A stretch of 5,804 nucleotides of DNA from an uncultured Clostridia bacterium. Lineage in GTDB: Bacteria > Bacillota > Clostridia > TANB77 > CAG-508. The notes below the pieces were generated by a model. It saw only the letters and a program-made list of their open reading frames with translations. It was not told the origin of the DNA and did not search any database. The DNA is taken from assembly GCA_944393455.1 (NCBI GenBank), contig CALYAH010000111.1, forward strand, positions 1 to 5,804. Reading direction: 5' to 3'. Shown here in pieces: positions 1-5,804 of this stretch. The translations under genes were made by a program, and so were the position numbers. Each line of letters starts with the position of its first letter. Position 1 is the stretch's first letter.

Positions 1-85
1 TAGTCAAGGTTCAAAAAGATTAATTAAGTTTAATTACCTGTATTTAAGGATTAGCGAGTATACAAATAAGGGAGGTGCATTTTAA
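1..85 (+). promoter_or_regulatory. 5' leader of rplU, possible L21 autoregulatory leader
   Basis: This is the untranslated stretch in front of rplU. It ends in a strong Shine-Dalgarno sequence (AGGGAGGTG, 69-77), 8 nt before the ATG at 86. Weak AT-rich hairpin potential is visible: TAATTA at 21-26 can pair with TAATTA at 31-36, and TATTT at 41-45 can pair with AAATA at 64-68. Many Firmicutes carry a structured L21 leader here that is thought to mediate autoregulation by the ribosomal protein. Position and length fit that idea, but the pairing seen by eye is weak and I could not match it to a consensus. No convincing promoter was found in these 85 nt, so the promoter probably lies upstream of the window. 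Confidence 0.3.
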
Positions 86-463
86 ATGTACGCAATAATC
101 GAAAGCTGTGGAAAACAATACAAAGTAACAGAAGGAGATGTTGTATTTTTTGAAAAATTAGATGCAGAGGAAGGAAAAAAAGTTACTTTTGATAAAGTAA
201 TACTAGTATCTGAAGAAGGAAAAGTACAAATAGGAAATCCTTATGTGAAAGGTGTAAAAGTAGAAGGAAAAGTAGTTTCTCATGGTAAAGGTAAAAAGAT
301 CATTGTTTTCAAAATGAAACCTAAAAAGAATTATAGAAGAAAACAAGGTCACAGACAACCATATACAAAAGTAGAAATTACAGGAATAAAAACAGCTGCA
401 AAAAAAGCTACAACAGCTAAAAAAGCAGAAACAAAAAAAGCTGAAGAAAAAGTAGAAGCTTAA
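86..463 (+). CDS. rplU: 50S ribosomal protein L21
   Basis: L21 is a structural protein of the large ribosomal subunit that binds 23S rRNA. The 125-residue product opens with MYAIIESCGKQYKV, the typical L21 N-terminus, and carries the signature GHRQPYTKV at residues 88-96, preceded by the basic KPKKNYRRKQ stretch (78-87) expected to contact rRNA. The ATG start is set by the strong Shine-Dalgarno sequence 8 nt upstream and by the family N-terminus. L21 usually ends shortly after the HRQPYTKV block, at about 102-105 residues. Here an extra tail of about 22 residues (103-125), almost only Ala, Lys, Glu and Thr, follows and is probably disordered. The gene is followed 73 nt later by rpmA on the same strand and is presumably co-transcribed with it. 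Confidence 0.97.
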   Translation: MYAIIESCGKQYKVTEGDVVFFEKLDAEEGKKVTFDKVILVSEEGKVQIGNPYVKGVKVEGKVVSHGKGKKIIVFKMKPKKNYRRKQGHRQPYTKVEITGIKTAAKKATTAKKAETKKAEEKVEA

Positions 464-520
464 TTTCAAATTTTAAAATTTAGATTTTAATGAATGAGAA
501 TATAAACAATAACAAAACCG

Positions 521-527
521 AAAGGAG
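521..527 (+). promoter_or_regulatory. ribosome binding site deciding the rpmA start
   Basis: AAAGGAG lies 9 nt before the ATG at 537. An in-frame TTG at 528 directly abuts this motif and so cannot be the start it serves. The reading frame is closed by a TAA at 510-512. L27 therefore has no room for an N-terminal leader. Confidence 0.85.
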
Positions 528-536
528 TTGAGAAGC

Positions 537-797
537 ATGGCTCATAAGAAAGGGCAAGGTAGTAGCCACAACGGTAGAGACAGTGAGTCAAAGAGACTTG
601 GTGTCAAAAGAGCTGATGGACAATTTGTTTTAGCAGGAAATATCCTAGTAAGACAAAGAGGAACAAAAGTACATCCTGGAACTAATGTTGGTAAAGGTAG
701 TGATGATACACTATATGCATTAGTAGATGGTACAGTTAAATTTGAAAGAAAGGGTAGAGACAAAAAACAAGTAAGTGTTTACCCAGTAGAAGGATAG
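537..797 (+). CDS. rpmA: 50S ribosomal protein L27, leaderless form
   Basis: L27 belongs to the large ribosomal subunit, and its flexible N-terminus reaches the peptidyl-transferase centre. The 86-residue product starts MAHKKGQGSSHNGRDS and contains the family signature block VRQRGTKVHPG at residues 38-48, ending with a Clostridia-like KKQVSVYPVEG. The ATG at 537 is chosen because AAAGGAG lies 9 nt upstream and the protein then begins exactly at the conserved mature N-terminus. Most Firmicutes make L27 with a short leader ending in a motif like LQFFA, which the protease Prp removes; the prp gene usually sits between rplU and rpmA. Here that 73-nt gap holds no gene and the upstream frame is closed at 510, so both leader and protease gene are absent. 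An intrinsic terminator follows directly. Confidence 0.97.
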   Translation: MAHKKGQGSSHNGRDSESKRLGVKRADGQFVLAGNILVRQRGTKVHPGTNVGKGSDDTLYALVDGTVKFERKGRDKKQVSVYPVEG

Positions 798-802
798 AAG
801 AT

Positions 803-836
803 AAAAGATAGAACTTAATATGGTTCTATCTTTTTT
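803..836 (+). terminator. intrinsic terminator of the rplU-rpmA unit
   Basis: AAAAGATAGAAC (803-814) is perfectly complementary to GTTCTATCTTTT (823-834), giving a 12-bp stem with an 8-nt loop. The 3' arm runs into six T residues (831-836). It starts 5 nt after the rpmA stop codon and separates the ribosomal protein genes from the downstream operon. Confidence 0.92.
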
Positions 837-870
837 GAATGAAAAATATTGAAACTTAGAAACATAAAAC

Positions 871-899
871 TTGCGTATTATCTAAATAAATGATAAAAT
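871..899 (+). promoter_or_regulatory. predicted sigma-A-type promoter of the glycan operon
   Basis: A -35-like TTGCGT (871-876) is separated by 17 bp from a -10-like TAAAAT (894-899). The -10 matches TATAAT at five of six positions and is preceded by an extended TG (891-892). The site lies between the rpmA terminator and the next gene, where a new promoter is needed. The -35 box keeps only TTG of the consensus, so the extended -10 probably carries much of the activity. Expected transcription start is near 905-907, giving a leader of about 25 nt. Confidence 0.6.
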
Positions 900-913
900 C
901 ATGAGGAAAAAAG

Positions 914-928
914 AAAGGATGTAGGGAG
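914..928 (+). promoter_or_regulatory. unusual double ribosome binding site of the HAD gene
   Basis: Two Shine-Dalgarno-like sequences precede the ATG at 931: AAAGGA at 914-919, 11 nt away, and AGGGAG at 923-928, only 2 nt away. Neither has the usual 5-9 nt spacing. The start is still firm, because HAD motif I begins at residue 8 and the next in-frame Met is residue 60. Translation may be weaker than for the neighbouring genes. Confidence 0.5.
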
Positions 929-930
929 AA

Positions 931-2853
931 ATGGCAAAAATTATAAGTTTTGATGTATGGGATACAATAATAAAAAGAAAATGTCACCCAGAAGAAATAA
1001 AATTATACACAGCAAATTATATAGTATTAAGATATGAAAACAAATTAAAAGAGAAATATAAAGATATTTATGAAATTTTAAAAACAAGAGATGAAATAGA
1101 AGCTAGAATGTGTAAAAAGAATCAAGAAAAAGGAAAAGACGATGAATGTAGAATATTAGATGTTTTTAAAGAACTACAAAAAGAAATATTTGAAACTAAG
1201 ATAGAAGATATTTCGGAAGAATTATTAAAAGCAGAAATCGAACAGGAGAAAAGAGTAATCTATATAAATCCGGAAATTTTACCAATTTTTGAAAAATATA
1301 AGGATTTGAAGATGTACTGCATTTCTGATTTTTATATGAGTGGAGAATCTATAAAAGAATTATTAGATTATTTAAAAGTTCTAGTTAAAATAGAAAAGAT
1401 TTATAGTTCAGCAGATTATCTACTAAATAAGAAAACAGGTAATTTGTATAAAAAAGCAGAAAAAGAAATTGGAATAAAACCTAAAGACCATATACATGTT
1501 GGAGATAATCAATATTCAGACATTGAAGTTGCACAAAATTTAGGAATTGAAACTATAAAAACAACAAAAACAGAGTTTGAATTTGAACCCCAAAAAGGTA
1601 GAAAGCTAAACTTTGATTTGTCATGCATAAAAAAAGAAGATCAAGAAAAGAAGGAACAAATATTTAATAGTGGAGTAGATATAGGGGCTATATTGTACTT
1701 TTTTGGATATAGTATTGTAGAATATGCAATAAAAAACAATATAAAGAAAGTATATTATGCAACAAGAGAAGGAGAAACATTTATAAAAATTCACGAACTA
1801 ATTAAGAAAAATAATCCATTTGGAGTCGAGATACCAGAATGCGAAATTATAGAAGTTAGTAGAATGGCGACTTTTACAGCATCATTAAAAGAGTTTTCAA
1901 TAGCAGAATTGTTAAGATTATGGTCACAATACCAAAGTCAAAGTATGAAAGCTTTATTTAAAACATTAGCAATTGATATTAACAAATATCAAAGTTACAT
2001 GGAAAAATATGATATTGACATTGAAGAAAAAATTGATTGGCCATGGTTTAATATGAAAGTTCAAAAATTATGTGCAGATAAAGAATTTACAGATAAGATG
2101 AATGTTGAAATTAAGAAAAAAAGAGAAGAGTTATTAGAGTATTTTGAAAAGAAAAAAGGAATAACTAATAACGAAGAGCCTATGTTTATGGTAGATATTG
2201 GTTGGAGAGGAACAATACAAGACAATTTAGCACATATATTTACCAATAAAAAAATTGGAGGATATTATTTAACTTTATATGACTTTTATAATTTACAGCC
2301 AGAAAATACATATAAAATAAGTTATATAGATGAAAAAGAAATAAGAGATAATGAAGTAGCAAGTATGATAACTATATTAGAATGGATTTATAATCCAGGA
2401 ACAGGAAGTGCAGTAGGTTACAAAGATGGAAAAGCAATTAGAAAGGCTAAAGAAAAAGAAACAAGAATAGTAGAAGAATATATAAAGCCACTACAAAAAG
2501 GAATGTTTGAGGCAGCCAAAGTTATTAATGAATATATGAAATATCATCCATACCAAGCTCAAGAAACAAAAGAATATGTATATGACTTAATAAGAAACAT
2601 CAAGAAAAAACCAAGTAAAGAATTAGTTGAAGCATACTATAACATGGTTTTCAATGATACATTTGGAACAGCAGAATATGTAGAAAAAGAAGACAAATTA
2701 TCAACTATGCAAAAATTAAATATATTTAAGTGCAGAGATAAATTAAGAAATGAGCCATGGAAAGAAGCATTTATAATTTATAATGATATGGAATATATGA
2801 ACATATTTATGAAAATAAAATCAGTAATCAGAAAAATATTAAGAAAGGGATAA
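931..2853 (+). CDS. two-domain HAD-superfamily predicted hydrolase (COG5610-like), surface-glycan associated
   Basis: This 640-residue cytosolic protein has an N-terminal HAD phosphatase-like domain (about 1-215) and a second conserved domain (about 245-610). HAD motif I is FDVWDT (7-12) with D8 as the likely nucleophile. The usual second Asp at +2 is W10, with D11 at +3; aromatic substitution there is common in this subgroup. A helical cap follows (about 20-110). Motif II is ISDFYMS with S132, motif III is probably K167 or K168 (KKTGNLY), and motif IV is GDNQYSD with D192 and D197. The second domain shows YYATREGETF (275-284) and VDIGWRGTIQDNL (421-433), blocks I associate with HAD proteins in polysaccharide loci. 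The C-terminus (about 624-640) is a basic, helix-prone tail. It is the first gene of the operon, 2 nt from the next. The substrate is unknown; a sugar-phosphate or lipid-linked intermediate is only a guess. Confidence 0.85.
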   Translation: MAKIISFDVWDTIIKRKCHPEEIKLYTANYIVLRYENKLKEKYKDIYEILKTRDEIEARMCKKNQEKGKDDECRILDVFKELQKEIFETKIEDISEELLKAEIEQEKRVIYINPEILPIFEKYKDLKMYCISDFYMSGESIKELLDYLKVLVKIEKIYSSADYLLNKKTGNLYKKAEKEIGIKPKDHIHVGDNQYSDIEVAQNLGIETIKTTKTEFEFEPQKGRKLNFDLSCIKKEDQEKKEQIFNSGVDIGAILYFFGYSIVEYAIKNNIKKVYYATREGETFIKIHELIKKNNPFGVEIPECEIIEVSRMATFTASLKEFSIAELLRLWSQYQSQSMKALFKTLAIDINKYQSYMEKYDIDIEEKIDWPWFNMKVQKLCADKEFTDKMNVEIKKKREELLEYFEKKKGITNNEEPMFMVDIGWRGTIQDNLAHIFTNKKIGGYYLTLYDFYNLQPENTYKISYIDEKEIRDNEVASMITILEWIYNPGTGSAVGYKDGKAIRKAKEKETRIVEEYIKPLQKGMFEAAKVINEYMKYHPYQAQETKEYVYDLIRNIKKKPSKELVEAYYNMVFNDTFGTAEYVEKEDKLSTMQKLNIFKCRDKLRNEPWKEAFIIYNDMEYMNIFMKIKSVIRKILRKG

Positions 2854-2855
2854 CT

Positions 2856-3827
2856 ATGAAAAAATATATCTTGCTTTATGGAGACAAGAAGTTAGAAGAC
2901 AATATATGTATAAAAAATATGTTTGAAAACACTAAAAAAATCAATTTAGGGTGGACAGATTTTGATGAAAGCAGTAATATGAAACTGCTAGAAGATATGA
3001 TAGAAAAAGGAACAAAGCAGTTTATTTTTCTAGGATTAGAAATTGGATGGGACAAGCTAATAAAAAACATCAAAGAAAAGTATCAAGATATTAAAGTAAA
3101 AGTAATATGCAATACACAAGATAGTTTGTTGTATTACGAATATGAAAGAGAGAACTTTTTTAAATTATTGCAATTATCTAAAGAAAAGTTGATAGACTAT
3201 ATTGCTTTTCTAAAGAAAGGACAATATGAAGTTTATAAAGAATTAGGATATAAATGTTCTTATTTAAGACAAAATTATATTTTACAGTCAAATATGAAAA
3301 AAGATATTAAAGTAAAAAATGATATTATAGATATAGGAATATATCCACTAAATTACACGTGGGATAAAAACATTTTTAATCAATTATGTATTCCTAAATT
3401 TATTGGAAATTCTAATTTAAATTATAATGTACTAGATGAAAGAATGAAAGAATTCCTAACTACAATGAACATAAAAAATAAAGAAGATAAATTAGAGAAA
3501 ATAGATGAGAACAGTTTAATAGATAAAGTAGTAAAAAACGATATAACTATATCTTGTGCTTTTACAGAATATTTTCATCCTTTGTTCTTTATTAGTATGG
3601 AGCAAGGAGTACCTTGCCTAATTGGAAACACATCTGACTTATTTGAAGATGGAGAAGAATTAAAAAAATATGTTGTAACATTATCAGAAGATAATCCGAT
3701 TATGAATGCTAAAAATGTTATGAAATGTTTAGAAAATAGGGATAAAATAATAGAATTATATAAAGAATGGAAACAAAACTATAATAGATTAGCACAAGAA
3801 AGTATAGAAGCGTTTATAGAAAAATAG
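2856..3827 (+). CDS. GT4-like glycosyltransferase homologue with altered active-site motifs
   Basis: The 323-residue protein is clearly homologous to the product of the next gene. Residues 56-140 align without gaps to residues 117-201 there (shared GW, IKxKVI, GYK/GFK and YL positions), and residues 237-253 (TEYFHPLFFISMEQGVP) match its GT-B donor-site block. Family function would be glycosyl transfer from a nucleotide-sugar. However, the second Glu of the E-x7-E motif is replaced (E238 present, I246 in place of Glu), and the WHGN loop of the neighbour is CNTQ (85-88). Activity is therefore doubtful; it could be a partner subunit or have changed specificity. It lacks the basic N-terminal extension of its paralogue, and no signal peptide or membrane segment is seen. 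The start lies 2 nt after the previous stop, with AAAGGGA (2844-2850) inside the upstream gene, suggesting translational coupling. Confidence 0.72.
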   Translation: MKKYILLYGDKKLEDNICIKNMFENTKKINLGWTDFDESSNMKLLEDMIEKGTKQFIFLGLEIGWDKLIKNIKEKYQDIKVKVICNTQDSLLYYEYERENFFKLLQLSKEKLIDYIAFLKKGQYEVYKELGYKCSYLRQNYILQSNMKKDIKVKNDIIDIGIYPLNYTWDKNIFNQLCIPKFIGNSNLNYNVLDERMKEFLTTMNIKNKEDKLEKIDENSLIDKVVKNDITISCAFTEYFHPLFFISMEQGVPCLIGNTSDLFEDGEELKKYVVTLSEDNPIMNAKNVMKCLENRDKIIELYKEWKQNYNRLAQESIEAFIEK

Positions 3828-3839
3828 AAAGGAAACGAT

Positions 3840-4985
3840 ATGCAAAAATTAAAAAATCTGATAAAAAGATTCATAAAAAAGGATAGTTTTTTCTATAAAG
3901 TAATCAGAAAAATATATCATATATTAAGTACTTTAAAGTATAAAATAGTCAATTGGAAGAAAATAAAACAAGAGGACAAACACTATTCAGAACAAGTAGA
4001 TAAAGCAGTAGAAATACTACAAAAATATAAAGGAAAAGAATATGTTGTATTTTATAATCCAACATGGCTTGGAGTTGCAGCATCTACTAAAGGACTATTT
4101 AAAAATTACGTTCCATTAGAGCATATCCATAATAAAAAAGATGGAGAAAAACTAGCTAAAGCAATTGCCAACAATAATATTAAATCTGTTATATTTAGTC
4201 AAATTTGTGATGGATGGATAAATACTTTAGAACAGATAAAAAAGCTAAACGAAAATATAAAAATAAAAGTAATATGGCATGGAAATTGCTATGAGTTTTT
4301 TTCCGATTATACTTGGAACTTAAATAAGGAAGTCATGGACTTATATAAAGAAAAGAAAATTGATTGTTTTGCTTTTGTTAGAAGTACAATGTATGAATTT
4401 TATAAAAAAGTTGGTTTCAAAAGTTTTTATTTGCAAAATAATGTACATTTACAAGACATAGAAAAAATAGAAAAAGAAAATACTGGAAAAAGAAAAATAG
4501 GAATATATAATGCAGACACAAGAGAATTAAAAAATATATATACAGCTCTTAGTAGTATAAAGTTAGTTCCCAATAGCATAGCAGATGTTGTGCCAATCAA
4601 TGAAGGAGCTAAAAGATTTACTGAAATATTAAATTTAGAAACTACTAGTATTAGTGATTATATACCAAATGAGGAACTAATGAAAAGAATTCAACAAAAT
4701 GAAGTGAACATTTATCCGACATTTACAGAAAATGCGCCAATGTTTCCTTTAGAAAGTTTTGAAATGGGAGTACCATGCCTATTAGGAAATAATAATGATT
4801 ATTTTGTAGGAACTAAATTAGGTGAATATGTTATTTTAACTAGAGAAGATGATCCAATTGATATAAAAAAAAGGATTATAAATTGTATAGAACATAAAGA
4901 GGAAATTATGAATTTATATCAAGATTGGAAAAAAGAATTTGATAATAAATGTGAGAAATTAGTAGAAGAATTTGTAAAAGCTTAA
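3840..4985 (+). CDS. GT4-like (GT-B fold) glycosyltransferase
   Basis: This 381-residue protein probably transfers a sugar from a nucleotide donor to a growing surface glycan on the cytoplasmic face of the membrane. Residues 1-45 are strongly basic and helix-prone (LKNLIKRFIKK, then VIRKIYHIL), suggesting peripheral membrane attachment. An N-terminal Rossmann-like half starts with EYVVFYNPTWLGVAAS (67-82) and contains KVIWHGN (143-149). The C-terminal half begins near RKIGIYN (218-224) and carries the GT4-type donor-site motif ENAPMFPLE (297-305, E-x7-E), followed by MGVPCLLGN (309-317). The ATG is 12 nt after the previous stop, with AAAGGA (3828-3833) 6 nt upstream. It is the paralogue of the preceding gene and keeps the putative catalytic features that the other lacks. 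Donor sugar and linkage cannot be told from the sequence. Confidence 0.8.
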   Translation: MQKLKNLIKRFIKKDSFFYKVIRKIYHILSTLKYKIVNWKKIKQEDKHYSEQVDKAVEILQKYKGKEYVVFYNPTWLGVAASTKGLFKNYVPLEHIHNKKDGEKLAKAIANNNIKSVIFSQICDGWINTLEQIKKLNENIKIKVIWHGNCYEFFSDYTWNLNKEVMDLYKEKKIDCFAFVRSTMYEFYKKVGFKSFYLQNNVHLQDIEKIEKENTGKRKIGIYNADTRELKNIYTALSSIKLVPNSIADVVPINEGAKRFTEILNLETTSISDYIPNEELMKRIQQNEVNIYPTFTENAPMFPLESFEMGVPCLLGNNNDYFVGTKLGEYVILTREDDPIDIKKRIINCIEHKEEIMNLYQDWKKEFDNKCEKLVEEFVKA

Positions 4986-5001
4986 AGCTAGAGCAAAAAA
5001 T

Positions 5002-5008
5002 AAGGAGG
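5002..5008 (+). promoter_or_regulatory. ribosome binding site deciding the GTG start of the GT2 gene
   Basis: AAGGAGG, a near-perfect Shine-Dalgarno core, lies 7 nt before GTG at 5016. The frame is closed by TAA at 5001-5003 and no in-frame ATG lies between, so the GTG is the start. Confidence 0.85.
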
Positions 5009-5015
5009 AATAAAA

Positions 5016-5804
5016 GTGGATAAAATAGCAGTATTAATACCATGTTATAACGAAAGCAAAACAGTAAAGAAAGTAATTGAAGATTTTAAAAGGGAATTAC
5101 CAGAAGCAACAATTTATGTTTATGATAATAACTCAACAGATGGAACAGATGAGATTGCAAAACAAGCTGGAGCAATTGTTAGATATGAAAGAAAACAAGG
5201 AAAAGGAAATGTAATAAGAAGTATGTTCCGTGATATTGATGCTATGTGTTATATAATGACAGATGGCGATGATACTTATCCAGCAGAATATGCAAGAAAA
5301 ATGTGTGAAGCTGTATTAGAAAGAAATGTAGATATGGTAATAGGAGATAGATTATCTTCTACGTATTTTACAGAAAATAAAAGACCATTTCATAATACAG
5401 GAAATGTATTAGTAAGAAAATTAATAAATATGATTTATAAAAGTGATATAAGAGATGTTATGACAGGGTATAGAGCATTTAGTTATCAATTTGTAAAAAC
5501 ATTTCCAGTTTTATCAAAAGGATTTGAAATAGAGACAGAAATGACAATACATACACTAGATAAAAATATGGGAATTGAAAATATTATTATAGAATATAGA
5601 GATAGGCCAGAAGGAAGTACTTCTAAGTTAAACACATATTCAGATGGAGCAAAAGTAATAAAGACAATTGCGACTTTATATAAAAATTATAGACCTTTGT
5701 CATTCTTTTCATGGATTACAGCAATATTATTAATAATTGGAATAATATTTTTAGTGCCAGTGTTAATGGATTATATAAAAACTGGTTTAGTACCTAAGAT
5801 GCCA
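5016..5804 (+). CDS. family 2 glycosyltransferase, polyprenyl-phosphate glycosyltransferase-like (3' end outside window)
   Basis: The visible 263 residues start at GTG and remain open to the window edge. They form a GT-A, GT2-type catalytic domain resembling DPM1/GtrB-like polyprenyl-phosphate sugar transferases. AVLIPCYNE (5-13) is the nucleotide-binding start, DNNSTDGT (37-44) the next conserved block, and DGDDTYP (83-89) the metal-binding DXD region. RYERKQGKGNVIR (56-68) and DVMTGYRAF (147-155) are also typical. GFEIETEM (169-176) and EYRDRPEGSTSKL (193-205) complete the domain. A hydrophobic segment at about 230-251 is a probable membrane helix. Relatives usually have one or two such helices and about 300-320 residues, so some 40-60 residues are probably missing. 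The gene lies 30 nt after the GT4-like gene and probably belongs to the same operon. Its likely role is making or using a lipid-linked sugar at the membrane; the sugar is unknown. Confidence 0.88.
   Translation, partial: MDKIAVLIPCYNESKTVKKVIEDFKRELPEATIYVYDNNSTDGTDEIAKQAGAIVRYERKQGKGNVIRSMFRDIDAMCYIMTDGDDTYPAEYARKMCEAVLERNVDMVIGDRLSSTYFTENKRPFHNTGNVLVRKLINMIYKSDIRDVMTGYRAFSYQFVKTFPVLSKGFEIETEMTIHTLDKNMGIENIIIEYRDRPEGSTSKLNTYSDGAKVIKTIATLYKNYRPLSFFSWITAILLIIGIIFLVPVLMDYIKTGLVPKMP

Noticed and set aside
203..469. Minus-strand open frame of 88 codons opposite rplU.
   Set aside because: It is a shadow of the A-rich rplU sequence: the translation is low-complexity Phe/Ser/Cys/Tyr with no family resemblance. 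The other minus-strand frames (542-763, 2061-2246, 2876-3073) are rejected for the same reason.
468..481. 14-nt palindrome AAATTTTAAAATTT after rplU as a terminator or operator.
   Set aside because: It is only A and T, forms at most a 5-bp stem with a 4-nt loop, and has no following T run; such palindromes are common in DNA of this composition.
528..536. TTG at 528 as an earlier rpmA start.
   Set aside because: It directly abuts the AAAGGAG motif, leaving no spacing, and it would add only LRS before the conserved mature N-terminus.
901..924. Seven-codon ORF (MRKKERM, stop TAG) just before the HAD gene, a possible leader peptide.
   Set aside because: Its ATG lies upstream of the transcription start expected from the 871-899 promoter, it has no ribosome binding site of its own, and its length is expected by chance.
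2824..3915. 16-bp direct repeat GTAATCAGAAAAATAT as the footprint of a mobile element.
   Set aside because: Both copies lie inside intact coding sequence in the same frame, no transposase or terminal inverted repeats are seen, and one such match is close to what composition allows by chance.
1..5804. Alternative genetic code with TGA read as Trp, suggested by the absence of TGA stops.
   Set aside because: All Trp codons checked are TGG and no in-frame TGA interrupts any gene; five stops is too small a sample to infer code change.

Overview
The window is AT-rich, with a strongly purine- and A-rich coding strand. It carries six genes, all on the + strand, each with a Shine-Dalgarno-like sequence near its start. 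The standard bacterial code fits: Trp is encoded by TGG, and all five visible stops are TAA or TAG. The ribosomal proteins, in particular the KKQVSVYP ending of L27, look like a low-GC Firmicute, probably an uncultured Clostridia-type bacterium. The finer placement is inference.

Positions 1-836 form a housekeeping unit: a short 5' leader, rplU (L21), rpmA (L27), then a strong intrinsic terminator. Two things are unusual. The prp (ysxB) protease gene that normally lies between rplU and rpmA in Firmicutes is missing, and L27 begins directly as MAHKKG without the cleavable leader that Prp removes. In addition, obg, a common downstream neighbour, does not follow rpmA.

Positions 837-5804 hold a second transcription unit with its own predicted promoter (TTGCGT, 17 bp, TGATAAAAT). 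Four tightly spaced genes follow. The first is a two-domain HAD-type predicted hydrolase of the COG5610 kind. Next come two tandem, homologous GT-B/GT4-like glycosyltransferases. The last is a GTG-initiated family 2 glycosyltransferase with a C-terminal membrane segment, cut by the window edge. Gaps of 2, 12 and 30 nt suggest one operon, probably the start of a cell-surface polysaccharide or glycolipid locus that continues downstream.

Taken together (inference), the membrane-anchored GT2 could use or make a polyprenyl-phosphate-linked sugar, the GT4-like enzymes could extend a glycan, and the HAD protein could modify or process an intermediate. The point most worth following up is the asymmetric GT pair: the downstream copy has a complete E-x7-E donor-site motif and a WHGN loop, while the upstream copy has lost both and may be a non-catalytic or functionally altered partner. 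No RNA genes, CRISPR arrays, insertion sequences or integration sites were seen.
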